Under the pieces are notes generated by a model, which saw only the letters and a list, made by a program, of their open reading frames with translations, did not search any database and was not told the origin of the DNA. Positions 8,631 through 16,669 of a DNA stretch of 64,000 bases are shown here, in pieces; position 1 is the stretch's first letter, and every line of letters starts with the position of its first letter. This DNA comes from Vibrio fluvialis (lineage in GTDB: Bacteria > Pseudomonadota > Gammaproteobacteria > Enterobacterales > Vibrionaceae): the NCBI RefSeq assembly GCF_900460245.1, contig NZ_UHIP01000002.1:620001-684000 (forward strand), given 5' to 3'. The position numbers and the translations under genes were made by a program.

Positions 8631-9521
8631 TCACATCAACTGCTGAGTGGCATGAAAACGGGTGGCGGTGAGGAGCATGGGCGTGACGGGCATGCCATAG
8701 AAATCAAACGCTTCACCCAGCACCTCACCGCCGAGTTGGCGCACAATGTTGACGGTGGTATCGCGCGCTTCAATCAAGATTTCCGGCTCTGTCGCAAGCA
8801 GTGCTGTCAGCGAGGCCAACGCCAGCGATTTCCCAATTCCCAAACCGCGAAACTGACGATTCACGGCAAAGCGTCCCCAGTGCCAAGCGTCACCTTCACG
8901 CCAAGCGGCAACGGCGCCTAAAATGTACTCGCCGGAGCGCGCGACCCACCATTTGACGTCGCTGTCATTCGCAAATGGAATCAATGCTGGCGGAATATTC
9001 TGCTCCTGCGCAAACACATCCATCACCAACTGCTCGACTTCGGCGCGATAAACCGGATTTAACGCCTCCACTTGTACGCGGGCTTGCTGATGGCGTGTGT
9101 TGTGGTGAAAGGCGCTCAGGCGCAGCGTACGCAGGCCATTGAGCACCGCCGCTTGTGCATCGTCAGCCAGCGAATCTATCACATCGCCCAATGCGAGGTT
9201 GGCGGCATGATTGGCGCACTGTAGAGTGTCGCTGCCAGCTGGCGTGATTTGGTAATATTTCTGACGTTTGTCGTGTGGGTGCGGCATCGGCTGCACGTCG
9301 CCATTTTCGACCAGTTTGTTGATGGTGCGGCTGAGTGACGCTTTGTCGGCGTTGAGCTGAATACACAGTTCGGAAAACGGAGTTGAGCCGTTTTTACTCA
9401 GGTAGGTCAGCAGGTGTGCCTGACTGAGCGACAGCCCCGAATTCCAGCAGTTTTTGTCCAATAATCCCAGTTCTCGCACCAGATAACGCAGTTCACCGCG
9501 AATCTGTTCCACAGAGTTCAT
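8631..9521 (-). CDS. MarR regulator fused to a GNAT acetyltransferase
   Basis: 296 residues in two parts. Residues about 1-140 form a MarR winged helix (LSLSQAHLLTYL, CIQLNADKASLSRTINKLVENG). Residues about 150-296 form a GNAT fold with an acetyl-CoA loop-like RQFRGLGIGKSLALASL. The start at 9521 follows AGGAAAG; a longer in-frame extension to 9635 has no ribosome site and runs into the operator region. Such MarR-GNAT fusions are a known architecture whose role is largely unknown. Two GTTGA-N5-TCAAC palindromes upstream are likely its operators. Acetylation substrate unknown. Confidence 0.85.
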   Translation of the reverse strand: MNSVEQIRGELRYLVRELGLLDKNCWNSGLSLSQAHLLTYLSKNGSTPFSELCIQLNADKASLSRTINKLVENGDVQPMPHPHDKRQKYYQITPAGSDTLQCANHAANLALGDVIDSLADDAQAAVLNGLRTLRLSAFHHNTRHQQARVQVEALNPVYRAEVEQLVMDVFAQEQNIPPALIPFANDSDVKWWVARSGEYILGAVAAWREGDAWHWGRFAVNRQFRGLGIGKSLALASLTALLATEPEILIEARDTTVNIVRQLGGEVLGEAFDFYGMPVTPMLLTATRFHATQQLM

Positions 9522-9539
9522 AAGTGCTTTCCTAATAAT

Positions 9540-9554
9540 GTTGACTCTATCAAC
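9540..9554. promoter_or_regulatory. Palindromic operator candidate 1
   Basis: GTTGACTCTATCAAC, a GTTGA-N5-TCAAC palindrome 18 bases upstream of the MarR-GNAT start codon. An identically built site lies 46 bases away. Confidence 0.6.
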
Positions 9555-9585
9555 GATATGGTTTTGGGCAGAGTAACTAATCCTT

Positions 9586-9600
9586 GTTGATAGTGTCAAC
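9586..9600. promoter_or_regulatory. Palindromic operator candidate 2
   Basis: GTTGATAGTGTCAAC, the same GTTGA-N5-TCAAC architecture as the site at 9540. It lies between the divergent MarR-GNAT and MerR genes. Confidence 0.6.
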
Positions 9601-9641
9601 AATTTGCTTGAGTAAACCGACAATGTTGGCTTCAAACAGCA

Positions 9642-9672
9642 TTGACCTTCAAGTTCACTTAAACTTTATAAT
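9642..9672 (+). promoter_or_regulatory. MerR-type promoter with 19-bp spacer
   Basis: A -35 TTGACC (9642-9647) and a perfect -10 TATAAT (9667-9672) are separated by 19 bases, the overlong spacer typical of promoters activated by MerR proteins. The spacer holds an inverted repeat, TTCAAGT and ACTTAAA around TC, the expected operator. It drives the merR-type gene itself. Confidence 0.75.
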
Positions 9673-9700
9673 GACTCATCGTCACCACAGGATGAACAAC

Positions 9701-10117
9701 ATGAAGATTGGAGAGCTGGCTAAACGCACGGGTTTGGCCCCATCGGCCATTCGGTTTTATGAGAGTGCCGGGCTACTGAAAATGGTGCAGCGCCGTGCCA
9801 ATGGTTATCGCACATATCCCGAAGAGGCGGTGCTGGCGCTGGAGCTGATTATGCTCGGTCAACAAGCGGGGTTCAGTTTGGAGCAAATCGGTGCGCTACT
9901 GCCATCGGATCTGACACAATGGCAGGGCGAGGTACTGGTGGAGCGGCTACGCAGCAAAATTGCCGATATTGAGCAACTGCAGGCCAAACTGGCTGAGACC
10001 AAAGCGCATCTGCTGAGTATTGTCGAGGATATTGAATCGCGACCGGAGGGTGTCGATTGTTCCACCAATGCACAGCGCGTGCTGTCGCGTCTGAAACTGG
10101 CTGACAGCGGCACCTGA
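9701..10117 (+). CDS. MerR-family transcriptional regulator
   Basis: 138 residues. The N-terminal winged helix (MKIGELAKRTGLAPSAIRFYESAGLL) is followed by a long coiled-coil dimer helix and a short C-terminal tail with one Cys (VDCSTNAQR). One Cys rather than a Cys pair argues against a SoxR-type iron-sulfur cluster or a classical metal site. The start at 9701 follows CACAGGA; an in-frame ATG at 9671 lies inside the -10 box and cannot be used. Autoregulation through its own 19-bp-spacer promoter is likely. Confidence 0.85.
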   Translation: MKIGELAKRTGLAPSAIRFYESAGLLKMVQRRANGYRTYPEEAVLALELIMLGQQAGFSLEQIGALLPSDLTQWQGEVLVERLRSKIADIEQLQAKLAETKAHLLSIVEDIESRPEGVDCSTNAQRVLSRLKLADSGT

Positions 10118-10133
10118 GCCCATCATTCAGACA

Positions 10134-10165
10134 CAAAAAAGCCAACCCGAATGGTTGGCTTCTCT
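10134..10165. terminator. Bidirectional terminator between merR-type gene and RRM gene
   Basis: AAGCCAACC and GGTTGGCTT form a 9-bp stem around a 5-base loop. A six-A run on the left supplies the T tail for the minus strand, and the plus side is pyrimidine-rich. Confidence 0.8.
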
Positions 10166-10182
10166 CTCTGCAGAATTCGAGA

Positions 10183-10422
10183 TTACTGCTGCGCCGCTTT
10201 CACGCGGATTTTGCTTTTTGCCACGCTTGTCATGTTCAGCGCATTGATGGCCGTTTTGGCTTCTGCGGCATCTGGCATTTCGACAAAGGCAAAACCTTTT
10301 GACTGGCCAGTTTCCTGGTCAAGAACCAGCGTACACTCTTTTACTGTGCCGAAATCTGAAAACAGCTTGCGGATTTCCTGTTCAGTCGTTGAACGAGACA
10401 GGTTGCGAACTAAAAGTTTCAT
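10183..10422 (-). CDS. Small RRM-type RNA-binding protein
   Basis: 79 residues containing a single RNA recognition motif and almost nothing else. RNP2 is LLVRNL at the N-terminus and RNP1 is KGFAFVEM near residue 45, with the aromatic positions kept. A short basic tail (KIRVKAAQQ) follows. Bacterial RRM proteins of this size bind single-stranded RNA and are often cold-induced; the specific RNA target is not known. The start follows AAGG. The gene is monocistronic, with a terminator behind it. Confidence 0.88.
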   Translation of the reverse strand: MKLLVRNLSRSTTEQEIRKLFSDFGTVKECTLVLDQETGQSKGFAFVEMPDAAEAKTAINALNMTSVAKSKIRVKAAQQ

Positions 10423-10472
10423 AATGAACCTTAATATAAAGAAACGCCGCTATTGTCGCAGTAAACCCGGCG

Positions 10473-10505
10473 ATGACCAAGCGATTGTTTTGATCGCTTG
10501 GTCAT
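10473..10505. other. Perfect 13-bp inverted repeat
   Basis: ATGACCAAGCGAT (10473-10485) and ATCGCTTGGTCAT (10493-10505) around a 7-base loop, between the RRM gene's upstream side and the end of the aminotransferase gene. No T run follows on either strand. It may end aminotransferase transcription or protect its 3' end. Confidence 0.55.
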
Positions 10506-10530
10506 TGTTCAGTGAATCAGCACGGGGTGT

Positions 10531-11772
10531 TTACGCGGCCAGCAGTGCATCTAACGTGTCGATTAACCGCTGCACTTCCTCAGGACTGTTGTTGTGCACC
10601 ATCGAAAAACGCAGCACGCCAAGCGTTGGGTCGATATCCATACCTTGCAGCAGGCGATAGGAGTAAAAATGGCCTGCGCCGCACAAAATGCCCGCCTTAC
10701 CGAGTGTTTCTGCCAGTTCAAGCGGCAAGTGGCCTTCAACCGTGATCGACACCGTTGGCGCTCGGTTTTCAAGCGTGTCCGGGCCGACAATACGAATCGC
10801 GGGGTGCGCTCGCAAATAAGTCATCAACGGCTCCAGGAGTGCCAGTTCGGCATCGTGCAGCAGCGTGCGTACCGCCTGTGCTTTGTGCGCGTCACTGGCA
10901 TTGAGTTCATCAGGGAAATGATGCCGATACAGCGCCGAAAAGTATTCACCCACCCCTTTTGTCGCCGCCACCTGAGCGTGATCCGGCCCCGCAGGATAGA
11001 GCATTTTCTCGCGAATTCCGGCGTTAAAATAGTGGCCCTGATTGCTGAGTTTTTCCGCCATCTCTGGTTGAATCACCATGACTCCCAAATGCGGCCCGTA
11101 GACTTTGTACAGGGAAAACAGATAGATATCGGTACCCAGCGCAGGCACATCCGGCAGACCATGGCCAGCGTAGGAGACGCCGTCAACCACTGTGCGTACA
11201 CCGTGCTGATGAGCCAGCGCACAAATTTCTGCCACAGGATTCACGTAGCCCAATAGGTTTGAGCAGTGCGGAAAGGTTAGCAGCTTGGTGTTGGCGTTGA
11301 ACAGTGGCGTCAAAGTCTCTAGTTCCAGCATACCGCTGGCATTGTTGACGGACCATTCGCGCACCACAATGCCGCGCTCAGCTAAACGTCGCCATGCGCC
11401 GCTGTTGGCTTCGTGATCCTGATTGGTGACGATGATTTCATCACCCGGCTGCAACCAGCCCATCACGGCATTGGCCAGCACATAAGTGTTTTGTGAGGTG
11501 GACGGGCCGAAGTAAATCTCGCTGGCGGAAACACCCAGCCAAGGCGCAAGCGCCTGATAACTCTCGTCCATCCATTGTCCGGCTTTGCCTGAGACCGCAT
11601 TGGGGTAATAGGGCTGCACTTTCAACTGGTGAAAGTAGGTGTCGAAGCGATCCAGCACCTGGCGGCACAGGTACGAGCCGCCGGCGTTTTCAAAAAAAGC
11701 CTGAGATTGCAGGGAAGGTTGTTCAAACGCAGGAAACTGCTGGCGAATAAAATTGAGGTCGAGTGTGCTCAT
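10531..11772 (-). CDS. PLP-dependent class V aminotransferase, cysteine-desulfurase-like
   Basis: 413 residues with the class V fold (aspartate aminotransferase superfamily). The PLP lysine is most likely Lys223 in LFSLYKVYG, the cofactor Asp is in VVDGVSYAGHG, and the Gly-rich FGPSTSQNTY binds phosphate. The SufS-style active-site Cys loop is not evident, so it may be a desulfurase-like lyase, epimerase or transaminase rather than a sulfur donor. An Lrp-type regulator is divergent 137 bp away, suggesting an amino-acid substrate and Lrp-type control. Confidence 0.82.
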   Translation of the reverse strand: MSTLDLNFIRQQFPAFEQPSLQSQAFFENAGGSYLCRQVLDRFDTYFHQLKVQPYYPNAVSGKAGQWMDESYQALAPWLGVSASEIYFGPSTSQNTYVLANAVMGWLQPGDEIIVTNQDHEANSGAWRRLAERGIVVREWSVNNASGMLELETLTPLFNANTKLLTFPHCSNLLGYVNPVAEICALAHQHGVRTVVDGVSYAGHGLPDVPALGTDIYLFSLYKVYGPHLGVMVIQPEMAEKLSNQGHYFNAGIREKMLYPAGPDHAQVAATKGVGEYFSALYRHHFPDELNASDAHKAQAVRTLLHDAELALLEPLMTYLRAHPAIRIVGPDTLENRAPTVSITVEGHLPLELAETLGKAGILCGAGHFYSYRLLQGMDIDPTLGVLRFSMVHNNSPEEVQRLIDTLDALLAA

Positions 11773-11909
11773 TGTGGCTCCGTTCCTTGGGTAACATCGT
11801 AGTTCTAATCATACGAATAAAGTCACGCTGAATTCTTAGCAATCTGCGCTTGAAAAGCACAAGCTAATGCGATAAACCAAGCATAAATAGTGATATTAAG
11901 GAAAATATT

Positions 11910-12380
11910 GTGCATTCTATAGCCCTAGACCGCCTCGATGTTCGCATTCTGGAGTTACTAATGAAAGACAGCCGTATCCCGCGTCTGGAATTGGCCGAAG
12001 CTGTTAACCTCTCGTCATCGCAATGTTTTCGCCGCCTGAAACGGCTGGAGCAATCGGGGATCATTGAGCGCTATTCAGTGGTGCTTAACAACGCCAAAGC
12101 AGGGTTTGATGTCAATGCGCTGGTGATGGTGCAATACAGCAAGTCGGAGCCGGATGCGCGCCATAAGCTGCTGGCACTGATTGAGCAAACGCCGATCATT
12201 CACGAATGTTATTCGATTACCGGTGAGCACGATTTTGCGCTCAAGGTCAGTTGTGCCAGCATGACGGAATTCAATCATCTGATTAACGAAACCTTTCAGA
12301 CGCGCTGCATTTCCGGCATGCACTCTTATATGCTGCTCGATTGTTTCAAGAACACGCTGGCGCTGCCATCGGCACAGTGA
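11910..12380 (+). CDS. Lrp/AsnC-family transcriptional regulator
   Basis: 156 residues. The helix-turn-helix lies in LAEAVNLSSSQCFRRLKRLE, with the C-terminal RAM domain after it. The start is GTG at 11910, preceded by AAGGAAA; no ATG fits before the conserved LDRLDVRILELL. It is divergently paired with the class V aminotransferase, the common layout for a local Lrp-type regulator and its target. It is related to but distinct from the lrp-type gene at 570. Effector unknown. Confidence 0.87.
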   Translation: MHSIALDRLDVRILELLMKDSRIPRLELAEAVNLSSSQCFRRLKRLEQSGIIERYSVVLNNAKAGFDVNALVMVQYSKSEPDARHKLLALIEQTPIIHECYSITGEHDFALKVSCASMTEFNHLINETFQTRCISGMHSYMLLDCFKNTLALPSAQ

Positions 12381-12398
12381 ACGCAGAATGTAATAAAG

Positions 12399-12437
12399 AA
12401 AAGCCCCTTCACTCTGAGCCGAGGAAGGGGCTTTTTA
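12399..12437. terminator. Bidirectional terminator
   Basis: A 9-bp stem of AGCCCCTTC and GAAGGGGCT with A-rich left and T-rich right flanks. It separates the convergent lrp-type gene and gntP-family gene. Confidence 0.88.
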
Positions 12438-12456
12438 CGTGGAGTGCTAAGCGCTC

Positions 12457-13908
12457 TTAATTGGCGGTTTTCAGCACTTTCTTGGGCTCTTTGGCTTTCA
12501 TCCACAGCATGATGGCGGCAAGGACAACGAACGGTACGATTGGGTCCAGCAGGGTACCTGCTTTACCGAAGATCAGGTTCAGCGCCATGACGATGCTGGC
12601 ACCAATTGCCCATGCGATGGTTGAGGATACTGTCCAGATTTTCAGTTGGTCCGACAATTCCGTAATTCCCAGCGTACGGCTGATGATGTGGAAGTAAGAG
12701 TCGTTGAGGTGCGAGAAGCCAACCGGGCCGACTGCGCACGCTAGTGCAACGAATACCGGATCCAGACCTAACGTTTCCACCAGCGGTAGTGTCATGGTGG
12801 CTGCTACCATCATTGATGCGGTCGCAGAACCTTGGATCAGACGCAGCATCGAGGCAATCGCCAGTGGGACCAGAAGAGGGGGAATACCGCTGCTGGCAAT
12901 CGCTTCGGCCACCTGAGGACCCGCACCAGAGGCTTTCAGTACCGCCCCCATCGCTCCGCCACAACCGGTCACAACCAGAATCAGACCCGTCGTTGACAGG
13001 GCATCGTCCATTGAACCGATCATGTCTTTGCGTTCAATGTTACGGGTCAGGCCGTACAGTGCCATCAGTACACCGATACCGACCGCCACCACCGGGTTAC
13101 CCAGCAGCGAAATCACCGCATAGAACAGCGATTCGTCTTTTGACGTCAGCGTGCTGACCAGGATCAGAATAATCGGGATCAGAATCGGGCCAAATGACAG
13201 GAAGTTGCTTGGCAGGTGGCGCTCGTCGGTCTCTTGTACAACTTCCAGATTTGCCCAGTCGGCTTCACGTGTGATCCAGCTGTCGCCGTTTGGTACGCGG
13301 TAGTACTCTTTGCCCACTTTACGAATGTAGAACAGAGACAGCAGCATCATAGGAACCGACACCACCAGCCCCCACAGCATGTATACGCCAAGGTCTACGT
13401 TCAGTATGCCTGCGACAGCAACCGGTCCTGGCGTTGGTGGCACCATCGCATGGGTGATCAGCAGGCCTAAAGCCAGCGTTACCCCAAGGCCGACCGCGGA
13501 CTTGCCAGTATTGCGCGAAATGGCGCGAACAAGGGAATGAAGAATGATGTAGGCAGAGTCACAGAAAACCGGGATAGCGACCAGCACGCCTGTGAATCCA
13601 AGCGCCACGTCCTCACGTCCTTTGCCGCACAGTTTGACGAAGGTTTTCGCCATACGTACTGCCGCGCCGGAGCGTTCAAAACAGGCACCCATGATCACAC
13701 CAAACGCGATGATCAGGCCAATACCACCGAGCACACCACCAAAGCCGGCTTTGATCGCATTGACCAGATCCGTTGGTGCCATGCCGGCAAACAAACCCAT
13801 GATGATACTGGCGATGATCATAGCCAGTGCCACAGGGATACGAGTCTTGATGATCATGACCATCATGGCCACGATCCCAAGGATGATTCCAATTAAAGCA
13901 GCGTCCAT
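12457..13908 (-). CDS. GntP-family sugar-acid permease
   Basis: 483 residues, strongly hydrophobic with 12 or more predicted membrane spans, matching the gluconate:H+ symporter family in length and in the VVTGCGGAMGAVLK and GSATASMMVAAT segments. It is the last gene of the ltnD-otnK-otnC-otnI operon and corresponds by position to E. coli ygbN, so the likely cargo is L-threonate or another four-carbon sugar acid. A good ribosome site (AAAGGACC) and a 97-bp gap containing a hairpin separate it from otnI, which may set a different expression level. Confidence 0.9.
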   Translation of the reverse strand: MDAALIGIILGIVAMMVMIIKTRIPVALAMIIASIIMGLFAGMAPTDLVNAIKAGFGGVLGGIGLIIAFGVIMGACFERSGAAVRMAKTFVKLCGKGREDVALGFTGVLVAIPVFCDSAYIILHSLVRAISRNTGKSAVGLGVTLALGLLITHAMVPPTPGPVAVAGILNVDLGVYMLWGLVVSVPMMLLSLFYIRKVGKEYYRVPNGDSWITREADWANLEVVQETDERHLPSNFLSFGPILIPIILILVSTLTSKDESLFYAVISLLGNPVVAVGIGVLMALYGLTRNIERKDMIGSMDDALSTTGLILVVTGCGGAMGAVLKASGAGPQVAEAIASSGIPPLLVPLAIASMLRLIQGSATASMMVAATMTLPLVETLGLDPVFVALACAVGPVGFSHLNDSYFHIISRTLGITELSDQLKIWTVSSTIAWAIGASIVMALNLIFGKAGTLLDPIVPFVVLAAIMLWMKAKEPKKVLKTAN

Positions 13909-13956
13909 CTTTCGGTCCTTTTTATAATTTATCCATATTTAGATTGTGTAGGGCCA

Positions 13957-13978
13957 CTGCCTCAGGATTTTGAGGCAG
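13957..13978 (-). other. Intercistronic hairpin between otnI and the permease gene
   Basis: CTGCCTCA and TGAGGCAG form a perfect 8-bp stem around a 6-base loop, with no T run. It may stabilise the upstream message or cause partial termination before the permease. Confidence 0.5.
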
Positions 13979-14005
13979 GCGGCGTTTTGCTATTGCTCAC
14001 AAGGG

Positions 14006-14782
14006 TTACAGGTAAGGTTTGACCCAGGCCAAGCCCTGCTCTGTGGTGGTTTTTGGTTTGTATTCGCACCCAATCCAGCCGTCGTAACCGGAGTCGTCCA
14101 GCACATCGAACAGGTACGGATAGTTGATTTCGCCGCCGGCGGGTTCATTGCGGTGCGGCACAGACGCGATTTGAATGTGGCCGGTAAACGGCGCTAAATC
14201 GCGGATCAGTACATCCAGATCGCCATCCATGATCTGCGCGTGGTACAGGTCCAGTTGCAGTTTCACGTTCGGACGGTCGACCATCTGAATCAGTTCCACC
14301 GCGCGGCGCTGGTGGGCGACGAAGTAGTTCGGTACATCGCGGGTGTTCAGTGGTTCAATCAGCACATCTATCCCATGTTCGGCGAATGTGTCCGCGGCAT
14401 AACGGATGTTGGCGATAAAGGTATCGATGTGTTGCTGCATGCTGTACGCAGGGTTAATAATGCCCGACATGGCGTGCACTTTTTTGCAGTTCAGTGCTTT
14501 GGCATACATCAGCGCGGTGGCCACGCTCAGTTTGAACTCCTGCTCGCGCCCCGGCAGGGCAGCAAAACCTTTTTCGCCCGCGTCCCAGTCGCCCGGAGGC
14601 ATGTTGAACAGCGCTTGCTCAAAGCCGTACTGTTCCAGTTTTTCTGCCAGCACGTGTGGCTCGAACGCATACGGAAACAGAAATTCGATCGCCTTAAAGC
14701 CAGCGCGGTGCGCTTGTTCAAAGCGCTCTAAAAACGGCACTTCGTTGAACAGCATGGTGAGGTTTGCAGCAAATTTGGCCAT
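14006..14782 (-). CDS. otnI: 2-oxo-tetronate isomerase
   Basis: 258 residues, a xylose-isomerase-like TIM barrel of the hydroxypyruvate isomerase (Hyi) family. Visible landmarks are FAANLTMLFNEVPFLERF at the start, the metal-ligand region IEPLNTRDVPNYF and the LQLDLYHAQ segment. In the threonate pathway it converts 2-dehydro-L-erythronate to 3-dehydro-D-erythronate (family knowledge). Its ATG overlaps the otnC stop by one base (TAATG), with GAGAGGAAA as ribosome site. E. coli ygbM is the counterpart. Hydroxypyruvate isomerase activity is the alternative, but the neighbours favour OtnI. Confidence 0.92.
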   Translation of the reverse strand: MAKFAANLTMLFNEVPFLERFEQAHRAGFKAIEFLFPYAFEPHVLAEKLEQYGFEQALFNMPPGDWDAGEKGFAALPGREQEFKLSVATALMYAKALNCKKVHAMSGIINPAYSMQQHIDTFIANIRYAADTFAEHGIDVLIEPLNTRDVPNYFVAHQRRAVELIQMVDRPNVKLQLDLYHAQIMDGDLDVLIRDLAPFTGHIQIASVPHRNEPAGGEINYPYLFDVLDDSGYDGWIGCEYKPKTTTEQGLAWVKPYL

Positions 14783-15414
14783 TATTTTCCTCTCCCTTTC
14801 AGGTCTTCCACTTCCGCATCGGTCAGGTAGCGAACAGGGTGATTGTTAAGTAAAAACATCAGTTTGGCAGTCTCTTCCAGCTCTTCCGCGTTATCGACCG
14901 CATCTTCCATATCGGTGCCGGTGATGACCGGACCATGGTTAGCCAGTAAAAAGGCGCGATAATCGGCGGCGCGTTTACCCAGCTCTTCAGCAATGCGTGG
15001 CTCACCCGGACGCAGATACGGAATCACCGGTAACTGGCCGATACGCATCACGTAGTACGGCGTAAACGGGCGAATGGCGTTTTCCGCATCGAGGTTGTCG
15101 AGACACGACAACGCCGTCAGATACGTCGAATGCAGGTGCACAATCGCGTTGCATTTCGGGTTGTTGCGGTAAATCGCCAGATGGAACGCAATCTCTTTTG
15201 ACGCGCGTTTGCCGGAGATCTGATTACCGTCGATATCCACCACCGACAGCTCATCGGCGACCAAGCGGCCGAAAGATGAGCCGGTTGGGGTGGCAAGAAA
15301 ATGGCCGTTAGGCAGTTTCAGCGACAGATTTCCTGCGCCGCCGGTGGCGTAACCGCGTTCGAACATCGAACGTGCCAGCCTGACCATCTGTTCTCTGAGT
15401 TGTAGTTCTGTCAT
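14782..15414 (-). CDS. otnC: 3-oxo-tetronate 4-phosphate decarboxylase (class II aldolase family)
   Basis: 210 residues of the class II aldolase/adducin fold. The zinc ligands are visible in the HLHSTYLTALS segment and the later LANHGPV, the usual pattern. In this pathway it decarboxylates 3-dehydro-4-phosphoerythronate to dihydroxyacetone phosphate, delivering carbon to glycolysis. Its ATG overlaps the otnK stop by four bases (ATGA), implying translational coupling. Counterpart of E. coli ygbL. Confidence 0.92.
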   Translation of the reverse strand: MTELQLREQMVRLARSMFERGYATGGAGNLSLKLPNGHFLATPTGSSFGRLVADELSVVDIDGNQISGKRASKEIAFHLAIYRNNPKCNAIVHLHSTYLTALSCLDNLDAENAIRPFTPYYVMRIGQLPVIPYLRPGEPRIAEELGKRAADYRAFLLANHGPVITGTDMEDAVDNAEELEETAKLMFLLNNHPVRYLTDAEVEDLKGRGK

Positions 15415-16667
15415 AGATAAAAATCCTGCGCTTTTTCGAAGAACCGTTCATCGCCGAAGTTGCCTGACTTAAGCGCCAGCGACAGTGAACCGTCGATGGA
15501 TTTGACCCAAGGCACGCCCGGAGCGATTTGCGGTCCGATGTGAAAACCTGTGACGCCAAGGCTCTGGGTCACGGTGCCGGACGTTTCGCCGCCCGCGACG
15601 ATAAAGTTCTGCACGCCAAACTCCTGCAACTGGTGCGCAAGCTGGCTGAAAAACTGCTCCACCGCTTCGCTTGATGCCGCCGCGCCGTATTGCGCTTGAA
15701 TGGCTTTGAGTTGCTCGGCTTCAGCGGTGGCGTACACCATCGGTGCGTAGTCGCCATCCAGCTGTTTGGTCACCCAGTCAAATACATGCTGCACGTACTG
15801 TTCATCACGTAAACACGCTTCAACATCGACGGCAAAATGCGGTGCCAGCGTTTGATAACGGGCCACTTGTTGGTTAGTCATCAGCGAGCAGGAGCCTGAC
15901 AGCACCACACTGCGCGCGCGCTGCGGCAGACCTGCTGATTTGGCTTCGCTTTGATCCGCCAGAGTGTCGGCCCAGTTTTGCGCGATACCTGCGGCGAGAC
16001 CTGAACCGCCGGTAATGAGTTTGAGCAATTTGGCCGCCTGACCCAGTGTGACCAGATGAGCGCTGTTAATCGCATCAACCACAGCATAACGTTTGCCTTC
16101 GCTTTGCAGTTCGGCAAAGCGGGCAACCACGGCATCGGCGCCTTGCTCAATCACCTGATAGTTCACCAGACCACATTCGCCTTGCGACTGACGATTCATC
16201 AGGCGCACGACGCTCGAATCGGTCATCGGTGTCACCGGGTGATGACGCATCCCGGATTCGTTCAGCGGTTCACCCAGCACAAACAGATGGCCGTTGAACA
16301 CGGTGCGCCCGTTCACTGGCAGTGCCGGACAGACGATAGTGAAGGTTTCATTCAGTTCGGCCAGCAGGGCATCGGTCACTGGCCCAATGTTGCCCTGCTC
16401 GGTACTATCGAACGTCGAGCAGTATTTGAAGTAAAACTGTTGGCAACCCTGAGCCTGTAACCAGCGCAGCGCAGCCAGCGACTGGCTGACGGCTTGGTCG
16501 GCCGGGCATGAGCGTGATTTGAGGCTGATGACGACCGCATCGGCGTCCACTTGAGTGTCGCCCGCGGGGACCCCATTGAGCTGCACCGTACGCATGCCGT
16601 TTTCTACCAGAAAACCTGCAATGTCCGTCGCGCCGGTAAAATCGTCGGCAATGACTCCTAGCAACAT
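15411..16667 (-). CDS. otnK: 3-oxo-tetronate kinase (four-carbon acid sugar kinase)
   Basis: 418 residues, with the N-terminal DUF1537 domain starting LLGVIADDFTGATDIAGF and the C-terminal nucleotide-binding domain with FIVAGGETSGTVTQSLG. The DDFTGATD motif near residues 8-15 is diagnostic. It phosphorylates 3-dehydro-erythronate before decarboxylation by OtnC. The start lies two bases after the ltnD stop, with GGAGAAA as ribosome site. Counterpart of E. coli ygbK. Confidence 0.94.
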   Translation of the reverse strand: MLLGVIADDFTGATDIAGFLVENGMRTVQLNGVPAGDTQVDADAVVISLKSRSCPADQAVSQSLAALRWLQAQGCQQFYFKYCSTFDSTEQGNIGPVTDALLAELNETFTIVCPALPVNGRTVFNGHLFVLGEPLNESGMRHHPVTPMTDSSVVRLMNRQSQGECGLVNYQVIEQGADAVVARFAELQSEGKRYAVVDAINSAHLVTLGQAAKLLKLITGGSGLAAGIAQNWADTLADQSEAKSAGLPQRARSVVLSGSCSLMTNQQVARYQTLAPHFAVDVEACLRDEQYVQHVFDWVTKQLDGDYAPMVYATAEAEQLKAIQAQYGAAASSEAVEQFFSQLAHQLQEFGVQNFIVAGGETSGTVTQSLGVTGFHIGPQIAPGVPWVKSIDGSLSLALKSGNFGDERFFEKAQDFYL

Positions 16668-16669
16668 AA

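Noticed and set aside
9671..9700. Earlier ATG for the MerR-type gene
   Set aside because: The ATG at 9671 falls inside the TATAAT -10 box, so it cannot be in the transcript.
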